A stretch of DNA of 64,000 nucleotides, taken from Opitutaceae bacterium (GTDB lineage Bacteria; Verrucomicrobiota; Verrucomicrobiia; Opitutales; Opitutaceae). Below the pieces are notes generated by a model. The model was not told the DNA's origin, did not search any database, and was given only the letters and a program-made list of their open reading frames with translations. How positions within the stretch are numbered: the first letter of the stretch is position 1; each line of letters starts with the position of its first letter. The stretch is from the NCBI GenBank assembly GCA_023269585.1, contig JAHFTC010000006.1, forward strand, positions 1 to 64,000. Direction: 5' to 3'. The position numbers and the translations under genes were made by a program. Below, in pieces: positions 7,910-16,300 of this stretch.

Positions 7910-8767
7910 ATGAACACCACCCGCACCTCTCCTCTCTCCGGCAAGGTCGCCGTCATCACCGGCGGCGGCGGCATCCTCTGCGGCGCCATGGCGCGCGCCC
8001 TCGGCGCCGACGGCGTGAAGGTCGCCATCCTCAACCGCACCGCCGCCAAGGGCGAGGCCGTGGCCCAGGCCATTCGCGACGCCGGCGGCGACGCCCTCTC
8101 GCTCGCCGCCAACGTCCTCGACCGCGCCTCCCTCGAGGCCGCGCGCGCCGAGATCCAGCAGCGCTGGGGCGGCGTCGACATCCTCCTCAACGGCGCCGGC
8201 GGCAACCACCCGCGCGGCACCACCGCCACCGAGACGTGGCAGGGCGCCTCGCCCACCGCCGTCACCACCGGCCCGGGCAGCTTCCTCGACCTCGACGAGG
8301 CCGGCTTCCGCGCCGTCTTCGATCTCAACTTCATGGGTACGCTCCTGCCCACGCAGGTGTTCCTCCCGCTCCTCCTCGGCCGCCCAGGCTCGACCGTCAT
8401 CAACGTCTCCTCCATGGGCGCCTACCGCCCCATGACGAAAGTCCCCGCCTACTGCGCCGCCAAGGCCGCGCTCAACAACCTCACCAACTGGATGGCTGTG
8501 CACTTCGCCGAGGCCGGCCTGCGCGTCAACGCCATCGCCCCCGGCTTCTTCTCCACCGAGCAGAACAAGGCCCTGCTCTGGAACGCCGACGGCTCGCCCA
8601 CGCCGCGCGCCAAGAAGATCGTCGACCACACACCCATGCGCCGCTTCGGTAAACCCGAGGAGCTCGTCGGCGCCCTGCGCTGGTTGTGCGACGACAAGGC
8701 CAGCGGTTTCGTCACCGGAGCTGTGATACCCGTCGACGGCGGCTTCTCCGCCTACGCCGGGGTCTGA
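7910..8767 (+). CDS. uxuB: SDR-family D-mannonate oxidoreductase (fructuronate reductase type)
   Basis: It is a short-chain dehydrogenase that most likely interconverts D-fructuronate and D-mannonate with NAD(P)H, feeding UxuA. The nucleotide motif VITGGGGILCGAMA is near residue 15. The conserved NGAGGNHP loop is in the middle. Catalytic Ser is in INVSSMGAY, the YCAAK Tyr/Lys pair follows, and the C-terminal FVTGAVIPVDGG is typical of SDRs. The 285-residue length and the insertion after GAGGNHPRG match the SDR-type UxuB known from Bacillus rather than the long-chain E. coli enzyme. Substrate assignment is inferred from its position behind uxuA. The start is preceded by a period-7 repeat with no visible Shine-Dalgarno sequence. 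Confidence 0.88.
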   Translation: MNTTRTSPLSGKVAVITGGGGILCGAMARALGADGVKVAILNRTAAKGEAVAQAIRDAGGDALSLAANVLDRASLEAARAEIQQRWGGVDILLNGAGGNHPRGTTATETWQGASPTAVTTGPGSFLDLDEAGFRAVFDLNFMGTLLPTQVFLPLLLGRPGSTVINVSSMGAYRPMTKVPAYCAAKAALNNLTNWMAVHFAEAGLRVNAIAPGFFSTEQNKALLWNADGSPTPRAKKIVDHTPMRRFGKPEELVGALRWLCDDKASGFVTGAVIPVDGGFSAYAGV

Positions 8768-8795
8768 GCGAACAACACTTTGCGTCAGTCTATGT

Positions 8796-8829
8796 GGGGC
8801 GCCGGGCGGGTCCGGCGCCCCTTTCTTTT
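8796..8829 (+). terminator. Rho-independent terminator of the uxuA-uxuB unit
   Basis: A 10-bp perfect GC stem (8796-8805 with 8812-8821) with a 6-nt loop is followed by TTTCTTTT. It starts 28 bp after the SDR stop codon. Confidence 0.88.
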
Positions 8830-8835
8830 CCCCTC

Positions 8836-8872
8836 GTAGGTCGTCCCTTCAGGGCGACCCGTGTAGTCCTAC
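8836..8872 (+). repeat. GTAG-type REP-like hairpin with CCTAC closing end
   Basis: It begins GTAGG and ends CCTAC. Between them GGTCGTCCCTTCAGGGCGACC folds into a near-perfect hairpin. A second copy lies at 9575-9600. Confidence 0.75.
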
Positions 8873-8973
8873 TTTCACGCCGGATGCGAGCGCATCGCCG
8901 CCCGGGCGGGCTGAAGCGCCGCCCCACGACGGAGAGAGACCCGCCCCTCGGACCCGCGGCTTACACCTCCGCG

Positions 8974-9480
8974 TTACGGCGCCGCAACCACCTTCAGCAC
9001 ATCCGCCGCCTGCTGCGCGGTGGATGCCTTGAGGTCGCGCCACACGAGCTTGCCGTCCTTGAAGAGGTACGCCTGCCGCCCGGCGAAGCCCAGCGTCGTG
9101 GGCACCCCGAACGCCGCCGTCACCTTCTTGTCCGCATCGGCCACCAGCGGGAACGGAAACGAGTACTTCGCGCGAAACGCCTTCTGCGCCGCCACGTCGT
9201 CGGTGCTCACACCGACGACCTTCACGCCCTTGGCGGTGAGCTCCGAATACGCATCACGCAGGCTGCACCCCTGCGCCGTGCAACCGGGGGTGTCGGCCTT
9301 GGGATAGAAATACACCAACGCGTACCCCTTGGCGCCGTACGCCGCGAAATCGAAGGGGCCACCGCTGTCGTCGAGCGCAGTCACCGCCGGCACGGCGGCG
9401 CCGATCGCGAGCGGCTCGGCCGCAGCGCGAAGACCGAGCAGGGAGAGAATCATGGCGGAGAGAAAAACGAAACGTTTCAT
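8974..9480 (-). CDS. Exported PrxQ/BCP-type peroxiredoxin
   Basis: This thiol peroxidase reduces hydroperoxides. An N-terminal signal peptide (MKRFVFLSAMILSLLGLRAAA) places it outside the cytoplasm, unlike ordinary BCP. The thioredoxin-fold strand ALVYFYPKADTPGC carries the peroxidatic Cys67, and Cys72 five residues on is the resolving position of two-cysteine PrxQ/BCP enzymes. The arrangement VGVSTDDVAAQKAF and the FGVPTT loop are also typical. Length after signal removal is about 147 residues, normal for the family. The gene is flanked on both sides by REP-like elements, and its reducing partner is not in the window. Confidence 0.9.
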   Translation of the reverse strand: MKRFVFLSAMILSLLGLRAAAEPLAIGAAVPAVTALDDSGGPFDFAAYGAKGYALVYFYPKADTPGCTAQGCSLRDAYSELTAKGVKVVGVSTDDVAAQKAFRAKYSFPFPLVADADKKVTAAFGVPTTLGFAGRQAYLFKDGKLVWRDLKASTAQQAADVLKVVAAP

Positions 9481-9574
9481 GGGTTAGGGAAGAAGCGCAG
9501 AGGATAGCGAACATCCTCCGCCCCTCAAACGGCCCGGGCCGGTAGTAGCCCCGCGCATCCCGCCGCGATCCGTC

Positions 9575-9600
9575 GTAGGTCGTCCCTTCAGGGCGACTCG
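9575..9600 (+). repeat. GTAG-type REP-like hairpin
   Basis: It starts GTAGGTCGTCCC and continues TTCAGGGCGACTCG. It is nearly identical to the element at 8836-8872 over the first 23 bases. Confidence 0.75.
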
Positions 9601-9674
9601 TCCGGTGCCGTTCCCCTCCCTCGCCTCCACCTCTTGAACCGCCCGGGCGGGTTAAACGCCCGACCGCCCTCCGC

Positions 9675-9716
9675 CCACCGGCCACAGTCTACCGTCCACC
9701 GTCGACTGTCCACCGA
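9675..9716. repeat. Period-7 tandem repeat (CCACCGT type), 6 units
   Basis: The units CCACCGG, CCACAGT, CTACCGT, CCACCGT, CGACTGT and CCACCGA run without interruption. Unlike the other three arrays it does not border a stop codon. It lies upstream of the ECF sigma gene. Confidence 0.8.
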
Positions 9717-9878
9717 ACCACTTTCTTCCGAAATCTTCTAAGAAAATCGCCGCTCGCGTGTCTTAGGAGGGTGGAGCCACTCCGGCTCCGCTTCCGCGCC
9801 ATGCCCGCCCCGGCCTCCGCCAACGTTTGCTCGCCACCGCCCGGTAGTTCCGGTTTGGTGGCACCGCATACCCCACGC

Positions 9879-10385
9879 ATGGATCCGGAGACGCCCAACT
9901 TGGTCGCGTTGTTCGAGGAGGAGGAGAGCGGACTGCTGCGCTACGCGCTCGGTCTCGCCGGCCGCCGCTCCGTGGCCGAGGAGCTCGTGCAGGAGGCGTT
10001 TCTCCGCCTCCACCAGTCGTGGGGCGAGGTCGAGAACCCGCGCGCCTGGCTCTACCGCACGGTCCGCAACCTCGCCCTCAACCACCTGCGCGACCACCCC
10101 CACGAGGCCGAGCTCGATCCCGACGCCGCCCCGGTCGACGAACGCCCCGCCGCCGAGCGGCTCGGGCGCGACGAGGCCGTCGGTGCCGTCCGCCTGCTGC
10201 TCGCCGAGCTGCCGGCGGGCGACCGCCAGCTCATCCACCTCAAGTACCACGAGGAACTCCAGTATCGGGAAATCGGACGCCGCACCGGCCTGAGCGCCGG
10301 CAACGTCGGTTTCCGTCTCCACCACCTCCTCAACACGCTGGCCGACGGCCTCCGCCGCGCCGGCTTCGAAGGAAGCGAGGGTTAA
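9879..10385 (+). CDS. ECF-type RNA polymerase sigma factor
   Basis: It is an alternative sigma factor of 168 residues with only regions 2 and 4. Region 2 spans the YALGLAGRRSVAEELVQEAF stretch and the promoter-melting WLYRTVRNLALNHLR. Region 4 contains the helix-turn-helix LQYREIGRRTGLSAGNVGFR. I chose the ATG at 9879 (MDPETPNL) because upstream residues are low-complexity and the family begins there. It is 3 bp upstream of the VWA gene. The N-terminal domain and membrane anchor of that VWA protein make it the probable anti-sigma partner, so the operon likely encodes a membrane-signalled transcription switch that may control its own expression. Confidence 0.92.
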   Translation: MDPETPNLVALFEEEESGLLRYALGLAGRRSVAEELVQEAFLRLHQSWGEVENPRAWLYRTVRNLALNHLRDHPHEAELDPDAAPVDERPAAERLGRDEAVGAVRLLLAELPAGDRQLIHLKYHEELQYREIGRRTGLSAGNVGFRLHHLLNTLADGLRRAGFEGSEG

Positions 10386-10388
10386 GCC

Positions 10389-13124
10389 ATGAACCACGAG
10401 CACAACGCTCCCACTTCGCCCCCGCCCGCCGACCCCGAGCTGGAGGCGCGCATCGTCGCCTGGGTCCTCGGCGAAGCCGCCGCCGCCGAGATCGCCGCGC
10501 TCGAGCCCCTTGTCGCCGCCCGCCCCGAACTCGCCGTCTTCAAACGCCGGATCGAGGCCGTCCACGGTCTCGTCGCCGCAGCCGCCCGCCCCGACGCCGC
10601 ACCGCTCCGCCTCGCCCCCGCCCGCCGCGCGAAACTCCTCGCCACCCTCGCCTCCGCCTCTGCTGTAGCCGGGGGCGCCGCCCCCGGCCAAAACACTCCC
10701 GCGCCGAAGAAATCCAACGTCCTCCCGATGCCGGACCTGAAGAAGGTACGTCGCAAGGACCGCCAATGGCTCTTCGCCATCGCCGCCTGCTTCGTGGTGA
10801 TGCTGATGCTCGCGGGAATCCAATTGGGGACCGCGGAGAAGACCTTCTCGGGGTCGCAGGCGCAGATTTACCGGATCCGGCAGGAGGAGGAAGTGACTGC
10901 AAAGCGCCGACTTCAAATGACTGAGAGTGCCCGCGCTTCCCAGGTCGCTGCGATGGAATTGGCTGAGCTGAAAGCCGCCTCCGAGGCAGATGTGTCCCGT
11001 CTTCGGAGTATGGCGGAGGATTCGTCTGTTCTCCGCCGTGACGTTCGGAGCGAGGCCGGTTGGACTGACAGCGCCGTTCCTGCAGGTTCGCCCAACGAGC
11101 GCGTTTACGGAGCACTCAAATTCTCCCCTTCGGTTTCCCGCCAAGGTAAGGCCCGCGAGTTCTCAGCGGCGCCGGCGTCACCCGAAAAGCAGGAGGAAGA
11201 GGTCGTCACCCTCTCGCCATTCCAGGTCACTGCCTCCGAGACCGTAGGCTACTCTGCGTCCACCACCCTTGCCGGCATCCGCCTCAACACCGAGCTTAAG
11301 GATATCGGCTCCGCCATCACCGTCGTCACGCCCGAGTTCCTCAAGGACGTTGGCGCCACCGAAGCCAAGTCTGCGCTCCAGTACTCTGGCGGTGTGCCGC
11401 CCGCAGCCCAGCGCGACGATTTCCTCTCCAAACGCAAAGGTGGCCGCACCGCATCGGCTGCCCCCGTCGCGCTCGGCGGCCTCGGTGGCCTCGGTGGCGA
11501 CAAAGCTACCGACAAAGACGAGGAGATCGTCGTCCTCTCGCCCTTCGAGGTCACCAAGGACACGAGCTTCCTGAAGGGCAACCGCCCCCTAAAGAAGCCC
11601 AAGCGCCCCGATCCTTCGGCGACCTCCTTCGGCATGGGGCCAGGCGGTCTCAACGCCGATCAGGCTCTCCAACCCGCCCCGTCCACCCCGTCCACCGCGT
11701 CCACCCCGTCCACTTCGTCCACCCTGTCCACAGGCGCCACCCCCGCCGCCGGCGACCAGCCTTTCGCCAAGAAACCCGCCGCGCCGCCGCCCACCGCCGA
11801 CGAGGTCAGCGCCGCGCAGGAGCCCGTCTCCACGTTCTCCCTCCACGTGAGCGACGCCTCCTTCAAGCTCGCGCTCGCCGCCCTCAACTCCGGCAGCCTG
11901 CCCGAACCCGGCTCGATCCGCCCCGAGGAATTCTACAACGCCTTCGACTACGGCGATCCCGCGCCGGCCGCGGGCGAGCCGGTCTCCTGCCGCGTCGAGC
12001 AGGCCGCGCATCCCTTCGCCCAACAGCGCAACCTCGTGCGCCTCGCCGTGCGCGTGCCGGCCACCGGCCGCGGCGCCGGCACCCCGCTCCGCCTCACCGT
12101 GCTGCTCGACACCTCCGGCTCGATGGAGCGCCCCGACCGCCGCGCCGCCGTGCGCGCCGCGCTCGCCACGCTCGTCGGCCTGCTCGGCCCGAACGACCGC
12201 CTCACGCTCGTCGGTTTCGCCCGCCAGCCGCGCCTGCTCGCCGAGGCATTCGACGGCAACCACGCCAGCCAGGCGCTCGGCCTGCTCGACCGCACGCCCG
12301 CCGAGGGCGGCACCAACCTCGAGGAGGCGCTCAAGCTCGGCGGCGAGCTCGCCCGTCGCCATTTCGCGGCGACTGCGCAAAACCGTATCGTCCTCCTCAC
12401 CGACGGCGCCGCCAACCTCGGCGACGCCGACCCCGAGCGCCTCGCCGCCGCCATCGAGTCGCTGCGCAGCCAGCGTATCGCCTTCGACGCCTGCGGCGTG
12501 GGCCTCGAGGGCATCGACGACGACATGCTCGAAGCGCTCACCCGCAAGGGCGACGGCCGCTACTACGTGCTCAACTCGCCCGAGGCCGCCGATGCCGGCT
12601 TCGCCCGCCAGCTCGCCGGCGCGTTCCGTCCCGCCGCCGAGAACGTGAAACTCCAAGTGCGTTTCAACCCCGCGCGCGTCGGCCGTTACCGTCTCGTGGG
12701 TTTCGAGAAACACCGCCTGCGCGAGGAGGATTTCCGCAACGACGCCGTCGACGCCGCCGAGATCTCCTCCGAGGAGGCCGCCGTGGCCGTGTACGAAATC
12801 GAGGCCCTCCCGCAGGGCGAAGGCGAACTCGGCGAAGTCTTCGTGCGTTTCCGCGATCCCAGCACGCGAACGATGGTCGAGCGCTCGTGGACGCTGCCCT
12901 ACGAGCCCCGCGCCATCGCCTTCGACCGCGCCTCGCCCAGTCTCCAACTCGCCGGCACCGCCGCCGCGCTCGCCGTGAAACTCCGTGGCGGGCCCGCCGG
13001 CGACCGCGTCGACCTCGACGCCCTCGCCCCCGTCGTCAACGCCCTCCGCTCCCGCCGCCCCGACGACCAGCGCCTCCAGGATCTCGCGACACTGTTCGAG
13101 CACCTCCGGCGGATGAAGAAATGA
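10389..13124 (+). CDS. Membrane-anchored VWA-domain protein with anti-sigma-like N-terminus and TonB-plug-like motifs
   Basis: This is a 911-residue fusion. Residues 1-110 are acidic/alanine-rich and helical, and occupy the place of an anti-sigma domain behind the ECF gene. A transmembrane helix (WLFAIAACFVVMLMLAGIQL) spans about 127-146. Residues 270-334 match the N-terminal LSPFxV motif and plug-like stretch of TonB-dependent receptors (VTLSPFQVTAS, LKDIGSAITVVTPEF), and a second LSPFEV copy is at about 380-390. A Thr/Ser/Pro linker (about 430-450) follows. From about 480 the protein matches the YfbK group: an N-terminal vWF_A segment, a VWA domain with the MIDAS motif DTSGS (about 573-577) and LLTDGA, then a DUF3520-like C-terminus. 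A GTAG-type REP element lies in frame at 10665-10687. The partner and ligand are unknown. Confidence 0.85.
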   Translation: MNHEHNAPTSPPPADPELEARIVAWVLGEAAAAEIAALEPLVAARPELAVFKRRIEAVHGLVAAAARPDAAPLRLAPARRAKLLATLASASAVAGGAAPGQNTPAPKKSNVLPMPDLKKVRRKDRQWLFAIAACFVVMLMLAGIQLGTAEKTFSGSQAQIYRIRQEEEVTAKRRLQMTESARASQVAAMELAELKAASEADVSRLRSMAEDSSVLRRDVRSEAGWTDSAVPAGSPNERVYGALKFSPSVSRQGKAREFSAAPASPEKQEEEVVTLSPFQVTASETVGYSASTTLAGIRLNTELKDIGSAITVVTPEFLKDVGATEAKSALQYSGGVPPAAQRDDFLSKRKGGRTASAAPVALGGLGGLGGDKATDKDEEIVVLSPFEVTKDTSFLKGNRPLKKPKRPDPSATSFGMGPGGLNADQALQPAPSTPSTASTPSTSSTLSTGATPAAGDQPFAKKPAAPPPTADEVSAAQEPVSTFSLHVSDASFKLALAALNSGSLPEPGSIRPEEFYNAFDYGDPAPAAGEPVSCRVEQAAHPFAQQRNLVRLAVRVPATGRGAGTPLRLTVLLDTSGSMERPDRRAAVRAALATLVGLLGPNDRLTLVGFARQPRLLAEAFDGNHASQALGLLDRTPAEGGTNLEEALKLGGELARRHFAATAQNRIVLLTDGAANLGDADPERLAAAIESLRSQRIAFDACGVGLEGIDDDMLEALTRKGDGRYYVLNSPEAADAGFARQLAGAFRPAAENVKLQVRFNPARVGRYRLVGFEKHRLREEDFRNDAVDAAEISSEEAAVAVYEIEALPQGEGELGEVFVRFRDPSTRTMVERSWTLPYEPRAIAFDRASPSLQLAGTAAALAVKLRGGPAGDRVDLDALAPVVNALRSRRPDDQRLQDLATLFEHLRRMKK
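10665..10687 (+). repeat. GTAG-type REP-like hairpin inside the VWA coding region
   Basis: GTAG (10665-10668) is followed by a perfect 8-bp stem, CCGGGGGC (10669-10676) with GCCCCCGG (10680-10687), and a 3-nt loop. It is translated in frame as part of AVAGGAAPG, in the cytoplasmic part of the protein between the helical domain and the membrane helix. Confidence 0.8.
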
Positions 13125-13376
13125 ATGCTCGCTCTCACACGCCTGCGGGTGGCCCCGGTTGCCCGCAAGCGCGCCACTCTCTCCCGTGGCGTGGCCACTC
13201 CGATATGACATTTCCCTGACAAACCCCTGACCCCCGCCTGACGACTTCGCACGCCGCTTGTGCGACAATCACGCACCGCTCCAGCTCCGTCGTTTCTTCC
13301 TCTTCGCCTCACGTCACCCGGACCGTCCTCGCCGCGGCCGGCACCAGCCCCAATCGCTTTCAATCCAAGGCATCCC

Positions 13377-16300
13377 ATGCACGCCAACGCCTCGCTCGGT
13401 TCCTCCATCCTCCCGCGGTTCCGCCTCCTGCCCCTCGCCGCCGCGTTCCTCTTCGCCGGCGCGCTCGCCGCCGCGCCAAAACCGGCCGACTCCGCCAAAG
13501 CCTCCACCTCGCTCACCCCCGAGGGCGGCCGCATCGTCGTCGACGTGCAGGGCGTGCCGCCCGCGGTGCCGCTCTTCTTCTCCGCCGTCGCCGAGCAGAC
13601 CGTGCGCCTCAGCTCCGCCGAGATCGCGGGCGAACTGCGCCTGAAACTCCACGTCGTGCAGGGCAAGCCCGAGGTGCTCTCGCTCGGCCTCAGCGGCGAC
13701 GGCGAAGTGGTGGACGTCACCGGCGCCGGCCTCGCCTCGTGGGCCGTGCGCCAGTTGCCGGGCGGCAAACGCTTCCTCGACCTCCGGCCCGCGCTCGCGC
13801 CGGGCGCCGCGGCACCCAGTGATTTCGATCTCGTGGTGCGCACCCGGCTCAGCAAACCGGCCGTGCCCGGCACCACGTCCGTGCTCATCGCCGCACCCGG
13901 CGACGCCGTGGGTTTCGCATCCACGATCACCCTACAGGCCGATGCCGCCCTCGATCTCCGCGTGACCGGGGCGATCAGCCTTGTCGCTCTCGGCGAGCCG
14001 CGCGGCCCGCGCGATCCCGTGCGCTTCCAGACCACCGGCGCCGGCGCGCTGATCGTGCGGCTCACCGCGCGCGGCGCCGCTCCCGCCGAGGCCGAGCTCC
14101 TCGGCGCGCTGCTCACCGGCAGGATCAACGAGGCGGCCAAGAGCGCGGAGTTCCGCCTGCGCGGCCAGTTGCGCTCCACGAAGGTCGGCGCGCGCCTCCA
14201 CCTGCTCACCGGTGCGGCCGCACCAAGCGAAAAGGCCACCGGCGACGGTTGGCACCTCGAACTCGCGCCGGCCGACAGCCCGTTCCGCGGCTACGAACTC
14301 GTCACCGAGCGCGAGGGCACGCTCGCCGTCGATCTTCCGTTCGCCGCCGCGATCCGCGAGACGGGCGAATGGCGCGTGCTTGATTTTTCGATGCCGGCCG
14401 GCGTGGTCGTGCCGCTCCAGCTTGAAGGACTGCCAGCCGGCGTGAGTTTCGACCCCGAACGCCCGGTGCTGCCCGTCGCCACCGCGCAGGGCTGGCAGGG
14501 CTTCCTGCCCGCCAACGGCGCCACCGCGCTCGCCTGGAAGCACCAAGCCAAGGCCGCCGAGGGCACGCTGTTCTTCACCAGCAGCGAGCAGACCGATTCG
14601 CGCCTCGGCGCCGGCTTGCTGCGCCAGGAGGCCAACCTCGAGTTGCGCATCCTCCAGGGGAAACTCACCGCCTTGCGCATCCGACTCGAAGGCCCGGGCG
14701 AAATCGTCGGCGTCGAGGGCGCCAACCTCGTGAACTGGAAGGTCCTGCCAGCCGACGGCGCCCGCGTGCTCGAGGTGCAGTTCAGCCGCCCGATCGAGCA
14801 GACCAGCTCGCTCACCGTGCGCAGCCAGACCGAGCTCGGCGGCTTCCCGATCCGCGTCGAGCCGCTACGGCTCGTGCCCGAGGGTGTGGTGCGCCACTCC
14901 GGCTTCGTGCGCGTCGCCAACGACGGCGCGGTGCGTCTCGAGGTGGCCGATGTCGCCGGCATGATGCAGCTCGCCCCCGAGCAGTTCCCCGCCGGCGAGC
15001 TCGACGACGAAGAGGTGCGGCAGACCTTCGTGTACCGTTTCCCGGCGGCGAACTACGGATACCGCCTGCTCGCCTCCCAGATCCAGCCGGAGGTCGGCGT
15101 CTCCGCCATCCTCACCTACGGCCTCGGCGAAACCGACCGCACCATCGCCGCCAGCCTCGAGCTCGACGTGCGCGAGGCGCCGTTGCGCGACTGGTCGTTG
15201 CAGATCCCGGCCGACTACACCGTCGTCGGCGTGACCGGCCAGGACGTCAGCGATTTCAACGCCGAGTCCACCGCCGTCGACGGCCACCGCACGCTCAAGG
15301 TGCTTTTCGGCGAACCCGTCGAGGGCCGCCAGTTGCTGCAGCTGCGCCTCGAGAAGAACCAGGCCGCCGCCGCGGGCGAATGGCGGTTGCCGGCGCTGCG
15401 GTTCCCCGGGGCGAAGTCGGTGCGCGGCCATATCGGGGCCGTGGCGACACCCGGTTACCGGCTCGTGCCCGCCGGCGTCGACCAGCTCGTCGAGGTGCCG
15501 TTGAGCTATTTTCCGCAGCAGACCACCGGCCTCCAGCAGGCATGGCGCCTGCGCGACGCCGAGTGGTCCGCCGCGCTCAAGGTCGAGGCGCTCGGCCAGA
15601 GCGTGCAGGCGGATGTGTTCCACCTCTACACCGTGAAGGAGGGCGTGGTCTACGGTAGCGTGCTGTTGAACTACTTCGTCGTCGGCGCGCCCGCCACCGA
15701 GTGGCGCCTCTCCGTGCCGGCCGAGGCGGGCAACATCGACGTCACCGGCCAGAACGTCCGCCGCGACTGGCGCCGCGAGGGCGACCAGATCGTCGTCTCG
15801 CTCCACCAGCCCGTGCTCGGCGCGGCGACATTGCTCGTGACCTTCGAGCAGCCGATGAGCGCCCGCGGCGGCGTGATCCAGCCCGGCCAGGTGCGCCCGC
15901 TCAACGTCCAGGCCGAGCGCGGCTACGTGCAGGTGGTGAGCCCGGCCCAGGTGAAGCACGAGATCCGCCAGGCCGAGGGCGGTCTCCTGAAACTGGAGCC
16001 ACTGGAGCTGCCCGCCGAGTTTCGCCTGCTCGCCAGCGCGCCGTCGCTCGCCATCTACCAATACACCGCCCGGCCCTTCGCGCTCGAGGTCGGCGTGGAA
16101 TGGTACGTCGCCGGCGAGACCGTCGACCAGGTCGTCGATTTCGCGAAGCTCTCCAGCCAGATCTCCCGCGACGGACAGGTCGTGACCGACGCCCAGTTCT
16201 TCGTGAAGACCCGCGGCCGCAAGGCCCTCCGCCTCGAGCTGCCCGCCGGCGCCAAGCTCTGGGAGGCCCGTGTCGACAACGAGATCGTCAACGCCCGCGC

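Larger units (their letters stand above)
9481..9878. other. Intergenic region with REP-like elements ahead of the ECF operon
   Basis: It contains a GTAG hairpin (9575-9600), a copy of the GGGTTAAACGCCCG motif near 9650, and a period-7 array (9675-9716). An AT-richer segment at 9717-9765 (CTTTCTTCCGAAATCTTC and following) is the likeliest place for the operon promoter, but I could not fix -35/-10 boxes with confidence. Confidence 0.5.

Noticed and set aside
11680-11740. Nine-bp tandem repeat (GTCCACC type) in the VWA linker as a copy of the period-7 array
   Set aside because: Its period is nine and it encodes a Pro-Ser-Thr linker. Similarity to CCACCGT is partial, so I treat it as ordinary low-complexity coding sequence.
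11589-13268. 559-codon antisense frame over the VWA gene
   Set aside because: Glycine-rich shadow frame with no motif. The sense frame has a complete MIDAS VWA domain.
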